A model generated the notes under the pieces. It made no database searches. It was not told the DNA's origin and saw only the letters and a list, made by a program, of their open reading frames with translations. This document shows positions 11,259 to 18,861 of a stretch of 37,006 bases of DNA, piece after piece. The translations under genes were made by a program, and so were the position numbers. Source of the DNA: Chitinophagaceae bacterium. GTDB lineage: Bacteria; Bacteroidota; Bacteroidia; Chitinophagales; Chitinophagaceae. The first letter of the stretch is position 1. Each line of letters begins with the position of its first letter. The DNA lies in NCBI GenBank assembly GCA_947375185.1, contig CANCEU010000025.1, forward strand, positions 1 through 37,006. The letters are read 5' to 3'.

Positions 11259-11939
11259 ATGTATTCAAAAAAGATAGCGATAATTGTTGCCGGAGGTACT
11301 GGTCAAAGAATGGGTTCGGTTGTTCCTAAACAGTTTTTAGATATACAAGGCAAGCCTATTTTGTTGCATACTATTGATCAATTTGTAGCTGCTTTTTCGG
11401 ACATTCAATTAGTAGTTGTTTTGCCCGAAGGATATATAAAAGAAGGGAAGGACTTATTGACTAAAAATGGGTTTACAAAAAACATAGTATTTGTTGCAGG
11501 TGGTGATACTCGTTTTCAATCTGTAAAAAATGGACTTGCACAAGTAACTGAATCTTCCATAGTATTTGTACATGATGCAGTTAGATGTTTATTAACTCCT
11601 GCCTTAATACAAAGATGTTATCAACAAGCATTTGAAAAAGGATCTGCGATACCTGCAGTGAGTTCAACAGATACTGTAAGGTTGATAAAAGGGGATAAGA
11701 ATGAAGTGTTCGACAGAGAAAGCGTCATGTTGATACAAACACCACAAACTTTTCAATCGGATTTATTATTAAGTGCATTTAATCAATCATTTGATCCATC
11801 TTTCACCGATGAAGCAAATGTGGTTGAAGCAGCTGGAAAAACTGTTTATCTAGTGGATGGTGAGTTTGAGAATATAAAAATTACTCGACCATTAGACTTA
11901 GCAATTGCAGAATATATTTTAGCTAAAAGATTTGCTTAA
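11259..11939 (+). CDS. ispD: 2-C-methyl-D-erythritol 4-phosphate cytidylyltransferase
   Basis: IspD transfers CMP from CTP to methylerythritol 4-phosphate in the MEP isoprenoid pathway. The 226-residue product shows the nucleotidyltransferase signature AGGTGQRMGS at residues 11-20 followed by P-K-Q-F (residues 23-26, with the catalytic Lys), the V-H-D-A-V-R metal-site motif in the middle, T-D-T-V-R, and the C-terminal T-D-E-A-N-V-V-E plus E-N-I-K-I-T-R-P-L-D block. Length is close to the usual 225-240. No ispF is fused or adjacent. It is last in the operon with the permease and heptose kinase, a grouping with no obvious shared pathway, and ends 31 nt from the convergent oxidoreductase gene with no terminator between. 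Confidence 0.94.
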   Translation: MYSKKIAIIVAGGTGQRMGSVVPKQFLDIQGKPILLHTIDQFVAAFSDIQLVVVLPEGYIKEGKDLLTKNGFTKNIVFVAGGDTRFQSVKNGLAQVTESSIVFVHDAVRCLLTPALIQRCYQQAFEKGSAIPAVSSTDTVRLIKGDKNEVFDRESVMLIQTPQTFQSDLLLSAFNQSFDPSFTDEANVVEAAGKTVYLVDGEFENIKITRPLDLAIAEYILAKRFA

Positions 11940-11970
11940 ATAAACAATGGTCTAACAATTAGTATAGTAC

Positions 11971-13023
11971 TTAGTCCTCTTCATCAAAATTGATAGCATA
12001 TTCCGAACCATCTTCTTTGGCAGGCTTTGGTTCTTCAATTGGGGCTTGTCTTAATACAGAAGTGCTTTTGTTAATTTTATCTAAAATTTGATGTGCTACT
12101 TCCATTGCTAAATAACCATCAATTTCACTAACCACAGTAGGTTCGTCAGTTAAAATAGAGTGTACAAAACTTGTCAACTCTGCTTTTATAGCATTGCCAT
12201 CTTCAATAACTGGAGTGGAAATAGAGATTGTTTTTTTACCTTGATGTGTGTCAATATCAAAAGAGAAACTATCTTCTTCGTCGGGTTGTTTTAATTTGAT
12301 AATCTCAGTTGTTTTTTCTAAAAAGTCAATTCCAATATAAGCGTCTTTTTGGAACAATCGAATCTTACGCATCTTCTTCATACTAATCCTGCTGCTGGTT
12401 AAATTAGCCACGCAGCCATTATTAAATTCAATACGTACATTGGCAATATCAGGTGTATCGGTTAATACAGCAACACCACTAGCTGAAATACTTTTAACAT
12501 CACTCTTCACAATACTTAAAATAATATCAATATCATGAATCATTAAATCCAAAATAACACTTACTTCGGTACCTCTGGGATTGAATTGAGCCAAACGGTG
12601 TACTTCAATAAATAATGGGTTTAAAGAAGCATTTTTTAATGAAGTATAAGCTGGGTTAAATCTTTCAACATGGCCCACTTGTAATTTTACATTTGCTTCC
12701 TTAACCATTTCTACAATTGCCTTTCCTTCTTCAATGGTATTTGCCATTGGCTTTTCAACAAAAACATGTTTGCCGGTTTTAATAGCCATCTCGCAAACAG
12801 GAAAGTGTAAATGGGTAGGTGTTACTACATCTATAATATCTGATGCTGCAATTAAAGCTTCTTCGTCCATATAGCGAGGTATGCCATATTTTTCCTCCAC
12901 TTCCTTCGCATTATCATTACTTGGGTCAAAAAAACCAATCACTTTAACTTCAGGAATCTCCATCCAGTTATTTAAATGGAATTTTCCCAAATGTCCCACT
13001 CCAAACACACCAACTTTAAGCAT
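11971..13023 (-). CDS. Gfo/Idh/MocA family NAD(P)-dependent oxidoreductase
   Basis: The 350-residue protein has an N-terminal Rossmann fold (G-V-G-H-L-G, residues 8-13) and the family's catalytic E-K-P motif at residues 90-92, followed by GHVERFNP (117-124). The second half is the alpha/beta substrate-binding domain with HDIDIILSIVKS. The GHVERFNP form recalls sugar-nucleotide 3-dehydrogenases such as WlbA or GnnA, which oxidise UDP-amino sugars, but no partner aminotransferase or acyltransferase lies alongside, so the substrate is not assigned. A C-terminal acidic tail rich in Glu, Pro and Asp extends past the domain. The gene is divergent from anmK, with 125 nt between them, and carries a consensus -7 box 19 nt before its start codon. 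Confidence 0.88.
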   Translation of the reverse strand: MLKVGVFGVGHLGKFHLNNWMEIPEVKVIGFFDPSNDNAKEVEEKYGIPRYMDEEALIAASDIIDVVTPTHLHFPVCEMAIKTGKHVFVEKPMANTIEEGKAIVEMVKEANVKLQVGHVERFNPAYTSLKNASLNPLFIEVHRLAQFNPRGTEVSVILDLMIHDIDIILSIVKSDVKSISASGVAVLTDTPDIANVRIEFNNGCVANLTSSRISMKKMRKIRLFQKDAYIGIDFLEKTTEIIKLKQPDEEDSFSFDIDTHQGKKTISISTPVIEDGNAIKAELTSFVHSILTDEPTVVSEIDGYLAMEVAHQILDKINKSTSVLRQAPIEEPKPAKEDGSEYAINFDEED

Positions 13024-13042
13024 AAATCAAATATTTGTGCCA

Positions 13043-13050
13043 CAAAGTTA
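13043..13050 (-). promoter_or_regulatory. Bacteroidota -7 box for the Gfo/Idh gene
   Basis: On the minus strand the octamer reads TAACTTTG, a full match to TAnnTTTG, and it ends 19 nt before the start codon. No TTTG -33 element sits at the expected distance, so the call rests on the -7 box and its position only. Confidence 0.5.
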
Positions 13051-13110
13051 CATTATAAGGCCTTGAAATAGAGGACAATTGGCATGTTGTGGAAAATTGG
13101 TCAAATGCTG

Positions 13111-13137
13111 TTGATACGAGCCTATTTAGTACCTTTA
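13111..13137 (+). promoter_or_regulatory. Weak promoter candidate for anmK
   Basis: TACCTTTA (13130-13137) differs from TAnnTTTG at one base and ends 11 nt before the anmK ATG. A TTG at 13111-13113 lies 16 nt upstream, shorter than the usual spacing. Nothing better is visible in this 125-nt divergent gap. Confidence 0.25.
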
Positions 13138-13148
13138 AAGTATAATTA

Positions 13149-14369
13149 ATGCCTTATTCAATGCATCAAAATATTAACAACTTATATGCTATTGCCAACA
13201 AGACAAGTAGAATGGTGATTGGACTAATGAGTGGAACATCGATGGATGGATTAGATATTGCATTATGCGAGATTAGTGGTTTTGGAAGTAATACCGAATT
13301 AAAGTTGATTCAATCAACTACAGTTACTTATAATAACGAAGTGCGTGATAATATACTTTCTGTTTTTTCAAAAGAAATAGTTTCATTAGAAAAGTTATGT
13401 TTATTAAATCCATGGCTAGGAAGGTTGCATGCAAAAATGGTATTAGAGGTTATTGAAAAATGGGGATTTCAACCAGCTCAAATTGATTTAATTGCAAGTC
13501 ATGGTCAAACTATTTATCATGCACCTAAATCATTGCATCCCAATTATAGTTTTGGTTCCGCAACACTACAAATAGGAGATGCCGATCATATAGCAGTTGA
13601 TACCGGTATCATTACCATTAGTGATTTTAGACAAAAGCATATAGCGGCAGGGGGAGAAGGTGCACCATTATCAGTTTATGGTGACTTTATTTTGTTTGCT
13701 AGTAAAACAGAAAATAGAATTTTATTAAATATAGGGGGTATTTCCAATTTTACTTATTTGCCTGCTGGCGCAGCATTGTCTAGCATTTTATCTTCGGATA
13801 CTGGGCCTGGTAACACCATAATGGATGCTTATATGCGCGCCTATTTTAATATTCCATTTGATAAAGATGCTGCAATTGCAAAGCAAGGTGAAGTTCATCA
13901 TGATTTGTTGAAGGCTTTAAAAAGCAATTTGTTTTTTGACTTGCCATTGCCAAAAACAGTTGGCCCTGAATTATTCAATTTGGAATATTTAGCTCAAGCA
14001 CAAATACAGTCTAACACTACTTCCATTTCACATGAAGATATCTTAGCAACCTTAAATTTATTTACTGCAGAAACGATAGTAGAGGCAATCCGAAATACGA
14101 TTGAACATTCAGTTCAACTAAAAGAGATTGATGTCGTATATTTAAGTGGTGGAGGAATGCATAATCCTTTATTGATTCAACACTTAAGCAATTTGTTGAA
14201 TGGTATAAGTGTGCTTTCGTTAGACCAATTAGGATTTAATCCTGATGCGAAAGAGGCTATTTTGTTTGCATTATTGGCAAATGAAGCAGTAGCTGGGGAA
14301 GCTATGCAAATAGGCGGGAATGCTACTAAAAAAGCAATCACAATGGGTAAAATTAGCTTCCCGGATTAA
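13149..14369 (+). CDS. anmK: Anhydro-N-acetylmuramic acid kinase
   Basis: AnmK opens and phosphorylates 1,6-anhydro-MurNAc, released by lytic transglycosylases, to MurNAc 6-phosphate. The 406-residue product has the sugar-kinase ATP motif MSGTSMDGLD at residues 27-36, A-S-H-G-Q-T-I-Y-H (116-124), D-F-R-Q-K-H-I-A-A-G-G-E-G-A-P-L (159-174), L-L-N-I-G-G-I-S-N, D-T-G-P-G-N-T-I-M-D-A-Y and a C-terminal L-S-G-G-G-M-H-N-P. The H-I-A-A-G-G-E-G form differs from the D-x-A-A-G-G-Q-G of proteobacterial AnmK, probably a lineage trait. It is about 35 residues longer than the E. coli enzyme, partly through an N-terminal extension; ATG codons at 13149 and 13161 are both possible starts. It converges on murQ, the next enzyme of the same pathway, with 17 nt between stops. 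Confidence 0.95.
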   Translation: MPYSMHQNINNLYAIANKTSRMVIGLMSGTSMDGLDIALCEISGFGSNTELKLIQSTTVTYNNEVRDNILSVFSKEIVSLEKLCLLNPWLGRLHAKMVLEVIEKWGFQPAQIDLIASHGQTIYHAPKSLHPNYSFGSATLQIGDADHIAVDTGIITISDFRQKHIAAGGEGAPLSVYGDFILFASKTENRILLNIGGISNFTYLPAGAALSSILSSDTGPGNTIMDAYMRAYFNIPFDKDAAIAKQGEVHHDLLKALKSNLFFDLPLPKTVGPELFNLEYLAQAQIQSNTTSISHEDILATLNLFTAETIVEAIRNTIEHSVQLKEIDVVYLSGGGMHNPLLIQHLSNLLNGISVLSLDQLGFNPDAKEAILFALLANEAVAGEAMQIGGNATKKAITMGKISFPD

Positions 14370-14386
14370 CTTGCAAATAAAGTGAG

Positions 14387-15202
14387 CTATTTATAATTTT
14401 CAACTGCCCTTTTTACGGAACCGAATTGTTTTAATAAGCCTTCTGCAATAGTTGGATCTGTTATATTTGTTTGTTGCATAATCATTTGAATGCCCCTATC
14501 AATTAATTTTTTATTTGTTAATTGCATATTCACCATTTTGTTGCCTTCGATACGACCCAATTTAATCATTACCGAAGTAGAGATCATATTTAAAATCAAT
14601 TTTTGAGCAGTACCGCTTTTCATTCTTGTACTACCTGTTATAAATTCTGGCCCAAGATCAACTTCGATAGGGAAGTTGGCAAATTTTGAAATTGAACTAT
14701 TAAAGTTGCAACTAATACTACCAGTGATAATGCCATTTTCCTGACATTTTTTTAAACCTGCTTCAACATAAGGTGTGGTGCCACTTGCTGCAATGCCAAC
14801 GACTACATCCTGCTTGCTTATATCAAATGTTTGTAAGTCGATCCATGCTTGTTGTGTATTATCTTCGGCATTTTCCACTGCATGAAACATGGCTTGATTG
14901 CCACCTGCTATAATTGCAATGACAAGATCTTGAGGAACTCCATAAGTAGGCGGGCATTCGCTAGCATCCACAACTGCTAATCGGCCACTAGTTCCTGCGC
15001 CAATATAAAATAATCTTCCGCCATTTAATAATTGGTGTGCTGTTGCATTTATGAGGGGTTCAATTTGAGCAATACTCTTTTGAACTGCAATGGCCACTTT
15101 TTGGTCTTCGGTATTAATGTTTGTCAGTATCTCGATTGTTGACATTTTATCAATGTCATGATACAATGAGTCTGATTCAGTAGTTCTTTTATCTTTAGAC
15201 AT
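14387..15202 (-). CDS. murQ: N-acetylmuramic acid 6-phosphate etherase
   Basis: MurQ removes the lactyl ether from MurNAc 6-phosphate, giving GlcNAc 6-phosphate and D-lactate. The 271-residue protein is a SIS-fold etherase: FYIGAGTSGRLAVVDASECP (residues 65-84) is its hallmark, and Glu82 and Glu113 fall where E. coli Glu83 and Glu114 act. G-I-A-A-S-G-T-T-P-Y (136-145) and F-I-T-G-S-T-R-M-K-S-G-T-A-Q-K follow. It is about 27 residues shorter than E. coli MurQ, at the C-terminus. The start codon lies inside the end of the upstream aminotransferase gene (8-nt overlap, ATGTCTAA), so translation is probably coupled. The substrate is made by the convergent anmK product. No MurP-type PTS transporter is present nearby, so recycling of the cell's own peptidoglycan is the likely role. 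Confidence 0.95.
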   Translation of the reverse strand: MSKDKRTTESDSLYHDIDKMSTIEILTNINTEDQKVAIAVQKSIAQIEPLINATAHQLLNGGRLFYIGAGTSGRLAVVDASECPPTYGVPQDLVIAIIAGGNQAMFHAVENAEDNTQQAWIDLQTFDISKQDVVVGIAASGTTPYVEAGLKKCQENGIITGSISCNFNSSISKFANFPIEVDLGPEFITGSTRMKSGTAQKLILNMISTSVMIKLGRIEGNKMVNMQLTNKKLIDRGIQMIMQQTNITDPTIAEGLLKQFGSVKRAVENYK

Positions 15203-16463
15203 TTTTTGATAGTTGTAATAAAGCTTTTACAAGATAATCTAGTTCCTGAGTAGAAGTATATAAATTGGGACAAATTCTACATCCCCTTACGTTGGCATAG
15301 TCAATAGCAACTGTAAAAATTTGGTGTTCCTTCAATAATCTTTTCGCTAATTCAGCAGGATCAATTCCTTCAACACCCACATTTGCAATTGCACAACTAC
15401 GATTTGGATCAGCAGGCGTGTTCACAATTATTTTAGGTAAGTGTCTTACTTTTTCAGTCCAATAATTTTGTAAAAAACGAAGTCGAGCTTCTTTTCGTTC
15501 CGCTCCAATTATTTCAAAATAATCAATTGAATCGTTAATGGTTAAGTCGGTGTGTACAGGATGTGTGCCAGTGTGATTTAAACGATTAATTTTATTTTTA
15601 TCCTTTTCACCATCCGCAAGCAAAGGCCATACTTTATTTGCATTGCCTTTGCGTACATATAACATACCCGCACCCAAAGGGGTACTTAGCCATTTATGTA
15701 ATGCTGCAGCATAATAGTCACAACCAAGGTCGTCAATAGTAAATTGAATATGGGCAAATGCATGTGCGCCATCAACAATTACTTGAACGCCTTTTGCGTG
15801 GGCCATTTCACATATTTTTTTGATAGGTAAAATTTGTCCCGAAATATTAATCATGTGACTAACTAATATCGCTTTTGTTTTAGAGGTAATTGCGCGCGCG
15901 TACAATTGTACAATTTCATCATCATTTTCTGGATGATTAGGAACGGATAACATAACTCTTTTTACACCATATCTATCCTGAACTTGTTCGAACATATCCA
16001 ACATTGCACCATAATCTTGGTATGCCATAATTGCTTCGTCACCAACTTTCCAGTCAAGGCCTCCAATTACTAGGTCCAAGGCTTCGGTCGTGTTTCTAGT
16101 AATAATTAGTTCATCTGCACTACAACCTGCAAGCTTAGCAAGTCGTTCTGTAATTTTTTTCTTGTTTTCAAATTGCACAGTGCGCATATAATAAGAACCT
16201 TGCAAATTAACTTCTTTTATATGCTCAATAAATTTATTAAGTAGCGGCTGTGGCAAAAAATTATAATAGCCGTTTTCTAAATTAATATAGTCGGGCTTAA
16301 GTAAATATTGTGCTCTAATCTGTCCCCAAAAATCTTCATCAGTAGCAAGCTCGTTTGCAGTAAATATTGCTTTGTTTTCAAAAGCTTTTGCGAAACTAGC
16401 TATGCCAAGTGGGGTGCCCAAAGTGGTTAGCAATATATTTTTTAGGAACTTTCTTTTATGCAT
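15195..16463 (-). CDS. Exported class V aminotransferase-fold PLP enzyme
   Basis: The 422-residue protein has an N-terminal signal (residues 1-27) beginning K-R-K-F-L-K, one residue away from the twin-arginine consensus (first Arg replaced by Lys), then a modest hydrophobic stretch and an A-K-A cleavage site. The mature part is a class V aminotransferase/isopenicillin-N-epimerase-like fold: R-N-T-T-E-A-L (123-129) binds the PLP phosphate, D231-G-A-H234 contacts the ring, and K257 in L-H-K-W is the Schiff-base lysine. Tat export would fit a protein that folds with PLP in the cytoplasm. The reaction and substrate are unknown; desulfurase, lyase and epimerase activities all occur in this fold. 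It is the first gene of a two-gene unit with murQ, which suggests but does not prove a link to wall-derived amino acids or sugars. A one-mismatch -7 box (TAACTTAG) is at 16481-16488. Confidence 0.82.
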   Translation of the reverse strand: MHKRKFLKNILLTTLGTPLGIASFAKAFENKAIFTANELATDEDFWGQIRAQYLLKPDYINLENGYYNFLPQPLLNKFIEHIKEVNLQGSYYMRTVQFENKKKITERLAKLAGCSADELIITRNTTEALDLVIGGLDWKVGDEAIMAYQDYGAMLDMFEQVQDRYGVKRVMLSVPNHPENDDEIVQLYARAITSKTKAILVSHMINISGQILPIKKICEMAHAKGVQVIVDGAHAFAHIQFTIDDLGCDYYAAALHKWLSTPLGAGMLYVRKGNANKVWPLLADGEKDKNKINRLNHTGTHPVHTDLTINDSIDYFEIIGAERKEARLRFLQNYWTEKVRHLPKIIVNTPADPNRSCAIANVGVEGIDPAELAKRLLKEHQIFTVAIDYANVRGCRICPNLYTSTQELDYLVKALLQLSKNV

Positions 16464-16563
16464 AAACTATAATATACCTACTAAGTTAATAAATGCACTT
16501 TATATATGTACTATTGATGCCTAATCATTTAAACTTATGCCTGTTTTTATTGTCTAATATTGG

Positions 16564-16571
16564 TAAATTTG
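16564..16571 (+). promoter_or_regulatory. Bacteroidota -7 box for the Omp85-like gene
   Basis: TAAATTTG matches TAnnTTTG fully and is followed by CCTTAA, the same extension seen in the box at 18821. It implies transcription from about 16577, so any start codon must lie after that. A TGTTTTT stretch at 16542-16548 is the only rough -33 candidate. Confidence 0.5.
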
Positions 16572-16601
16572 CCTTAATCTAAATATATCGCCATTAAATA
16601 T

Positions 16602-17849
16602 TTGTTGCCAATATTAGTACTAATCATCTTTGTTCAAATTGGAGCAAAAGCTCAAATTGTGGATTCTGCAAATAAAATTAATGATTCAACCAATAGCAAT
16701 AAAGGTTTAAAAATTGAAGTGCATGACCAAGATATACTTGGGAAAGACATTACAGATATTGTAACTCATTTTTTTTATAAGAAAAAAGGGGTGATACAAG
16801 ATTCCAATTTCAATCCTCACAAATTCAACTATTCTTTTGTTCCTGCAGCAGGGTATACTTTGCAAACTGGATTTGCTGGAATTGTCAGTGCAAATTTGGG
16901 TTTTTATAATTATGAACAAAAAGATGCAAAGTTATCCAACATTGCTACAAGTGTTACCTACTCTGAATACAATCAAATTATATTGCCTTTAAGTGCAAAT
17001 ATTTGGTTTAATAATGGAGTTTATAATTTTGTATCGGATAATAGGTATATATCTTATCCATCAAGTATTTATGGATTAGGAGGTAAAACTGATCCCAATA
17101 AAGCTAGGACAATTAATTTTGCAGGGTTAAAGTTGCATAATAAATTAGTTAAAAGTTTTTCAACCAATTGGCTAGCGGGCTTAGGAATTTATTATGATCA
17201 GTTTTGGGATATTAGCGTTTCAGATCCAACCACAAAAAGAATTAGCTTATTGATTCAAAAAGAATTGGGGAAATCTGAAACATCGGTTGGGCCAATTGCC
17301 AATATTTTGTACGATTCTAGAACCAATCAAATTAATCCTGCTACAGGTAGTTTTTTCAATGTATTGTATCGATATAATGCCACCCAAATGGGTAGTGATA
17401 ATGAATGGCAGGCATTAATTGTAGACACTAGAAAGTATTTTAAATTTCCAGCTAATTCACAAAATGTTTTGGCATTTTGGAATTTAGAATGGTTGACTTT
17501 AAGTGGTAAAATCCCTTATTTAAATATGCCTTCCACAGGATGGGATGATCAATATAATTCGGGTAGGGGGTATATTCAAAGTAGATTTAGGGGAAGAAAT
17601 ATGTCATATTTAGAATCAGAATATCGCTTTCAAATTTCTCATAATGGTTTATTTGGTGGCGTTGTATTTGCCAATGTACAATCCTATTCGGGAGATTTAT
17701 CTTCGACCTATGCCACTTTATTGCCTGGCTATGGAGCAGGTGTTAGATTTAAGATAAACAAACATACAAGAACAAATATTTGTCTTGATTATGGTATTGG
17801 CAAAAATGGATCTGGTGGATTCTACGTAAATCTTGGGGAAGTATTTTAA
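16602..17849 (+). CDS. BamA/TamA-family (Omp85-like) outer-membrane beta-barrel protein, non-ATG start
   Basis: The 415-residue product is an outer-membrane barrel. Alternating strands, D-S-R-T-N-Q-I-N-P-A-T-G-S-F-F (the D-x-R...P-x-G element of Omp85 barrels), then SGRGYIQSRFRGRNMSYLES, which resembles the lid-loop R-G-Y/R-G-R motif, and a final aromatic residue (N-L-G-E-V-F-stop) support this. There are no POTRA domains: only about 70 residues precede the barrel, so it is a short patatin-type or stand-alone surface-antigen barrel rather than BamA. No ATG exists in frame until deep in the barrel. TTG at 16602 (or 16605) is used here; ATT at 16593 would give a better signal peptide with a Lys (I-K-Y-L-L-P-I-L-V-L) and cleavage after A-K-A. 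Function is unknown. Confidence 0.82.
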   Translation: MLPILVLIIFVQIGAKAQIVDSANKINDSTNSNKGLKIEVHDQDILGKDITDIVTHFFYKKKGVIQDSNFNPHKFNYSFVPAAGYTLQTGFAGIVSANLGFYNYEQKDAKLSNIATSVTYSEYNQIILPLSANIWFNNGVYNFVSDNRYISYPSSIYGLGGKTDPNKARTINFAGLKLHNKLVKSFSTNWLAGLGIYYDQFWDISVSDPTTKRISLLIQKELGKSETSVGPIANILYDSRTNQINPATGSFFNVLYRYNATQMGSDNEWQALIVDTRKYFKFPANSQNVLAFWNLEWLTLSGKIPYLNMPSTGWDDQYNSGRGYIQSRFRGRNMSYLESEYRFQISHNGLFGGVVFANVQSYSGDLSSTYATLLPGYGAGVRFKINKHTRTNICLDYGIGKNGSGGFYVNLGEVF

Positions 17850-17873
17850 TCCTTTTTTATTTTTAGTTAACGA

Positions 17874-18713
17874 CTATTCACTTGCTAGTTTAAACTGGTA
17901 CCAATTTACTATTTGTTTGCCAACATAGCCTCCACCTCGACTCATACCACCGCCTCCTCGCATTCCTCCACGACTACCACCACCACGCATTCCGCCTCCC
18001 ATTCCACCACCTCGCATACTACCTCTGTTCATGCCTTCACTATTGCTTCTATAATTTTGATTTTCGCCACTACCATTAAGTCTAGCGCCACCACCACCAA
18101 AATTATTTACAATTATACCAACACTTATGCTTGGCGTTTTTTTGAAATTTACAGGATTTGCTAATACATTTTTTATAGGAACAATCGCTTCGAATACTAA
18201 ATTATTGTATTTGTCAAAGTTCATGCCTACTTTAAATTGACTAGTATCTTTTAAATCATAAATTCTATTTTCCATATTAATGAATCCAGATGTACTATAA
18301 ATGTCAGCATCTAAAATCATTTTTTGTTTTATCAAATTCGGATCCGTGTTCTTGTTTTCATTTCTTCCTCTAGGTCCACTTTCCATTGGGTCTTTATATG
18401 GGTATGTTAAACAGATATCTGTTGCTTTATTTCCTTTTGGATCAAAATAAATTTTTAAACCTGCTCTTAAAATACTCATTTGTGTTTGCTGATTATTAGA
18501 TGCAACACTGATATAAAAGTTTTCTCTATCATTAGTAATAGCGTATTGTAAGGAACCTTCTTCACTACCAAAACGCAATGGTAATCCCCAATCAGCAGCA
18601 TCGCCATCTGCAATAATCGTTTCATTTTGATATTTTCCTATTTCATATTGTTTTGGGCTACAATTTGATAATAAAATAATGGAAAGGCTGAATAAATAAA
18701 TCGAATAGCGCAT
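17874..18713 (-). CDS. Putative lipoprotein with CBM9-like domain and RGG/GGM-rich tail
   Basis: The 279-residue product starts with a lipoprotein-like signal (S-I-I-L-L-S-N-C at 12-19; Asn at -1 is unusual but the Cys position fits). Residues about 33-100 (I-A-D-G-D-A-A-D-W-G, then Y-A-I-T-N-D-R-E-N-F-Y-I-S-V and L-K-I-Y-F-D-P-K-G) resemble the CBM9-like/DOMON-type beta-sandwich found in many Bacteroidota surface proteins. Residues 228-263 are almost only Gly, Arg, Met and Ser. The last 16 residues (V-G-K-Q-I-V-N-W-Y-Q-F-K-L-A-S-E) return to ordinary sequence that probably completes the sandwich, so the glycine-rich part is likely a loop insertion rather than a true tail. Function is not recognised. 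It converges on the barrel gene (24 nt between stops). Confidence 0.7.
   Translation of the reverse strand: MRYSIYLFSLSIILLSNCSPKQYEIGKYQNETIIADGDAADWGLPLRFGSEEGSLQYAITNDRENFYISVASNNQQTQMSILRAGLKIYFDPKGNKATDICLTYPYKDPMESGPRGRNENKNTDPNLIKQKMILDADIYSTSGFINMENRIYDLKDTSQFKVGMNFDKYNNLVFEAIVPIKNVLANPVNFKKTPSISVGIIVNNFGGGGARLNGSGENQNYRSNSEGMNRGSMRGGGMGGGMRGGGSRGGMRGGGGMSRGGGYVGKQIVNWYQFKLASE
17925..18032 (-). repeat. RGG/GGM low-complexity coding repeat
   Basis: These 108 bases encode residues 228-263 of the lipoprotein: imperfect iterations of M-R-G-G-G, M-G-G-G and S-R-G-G. At the DNA level the plus strand is a run of CCxCCxCC triplets, much more GC-rich than its surroundings, and could vary in length by slippage in whole codons. 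Confidence 0.75.
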
Positions 18714-18715
18714 TG

Positions 18716-18732
18716 TTGTACATTTTGTACAA
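18716..18732. promoter_or_regulatory. Perfect operator-like inverted repeat at the lipoprotein promoter
   Basis: TTGTACA (18716-18722) and TGTACAA (18726-18732) form a perfect 7-bp dyad with a TTT spacer. It overlaps the last bases of the predicted -7 box of the lipoprotein gene and its likely transcription start, and ends 2 bp before its ATG. A bound protein there would block initiation. Confidence 0.5.
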
Positions 18733-18737
18733 ATTTA
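18730..18737 (-). promoter_or_regulatory. Bacteroidota -7 box for the lipoprotein gene
   Basis: The minus strand reads TAAATTTG, a full TAnnTTTG match, ending 16 nt before the start codon. The leader would be only about ten bases. No clear -33 TTTG is seen. Confidence 0.5.
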
Positions 18738-18820
18738 GACATTGTTTTGCTGGCTTAGTTTAATAGGAATCATTTTTAACAAAACCTAATAAAGAAATAT
18801 ACTTACTCATTGAAGTAGCT

Positions 18821-18828
18821 TAATTTTG
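18821..18828 (+). promoter_or_regulatory. Bacteroidota -7 box for the GT-C glycosyltransferase gene
   Basis: TAATTTTG fully matches TAnnTTTG and continues CCTTAA like the box at 16564. Transcription would begin near 18834, 20-30 nt before the possible start codons. No TTTG stands at the -33 position. Confidence 0.5.
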
Positions 18829-18861
18829 CCTTAAATATTTTATAAGGATAAAAATGTATTT

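Noticed and set aside
17925..18032. Tandem CCx-rich DNA as a CRISPR array or mobile-element repeat
   Set aside because: No constant repeat/spacer alternation; the periodicity is three bases and in frame with a coding sequence.
17913..18164. Plus-strand frame rich in Ser, Thr and His opposite the lipoprotein
   Set aside because: It is the antisense of the glycine-rich repeat; the His/Thr/Ser runs come from CCx and ACx triplets on the other strand. The minus-strand gene has a signal peptide and a folded domain.
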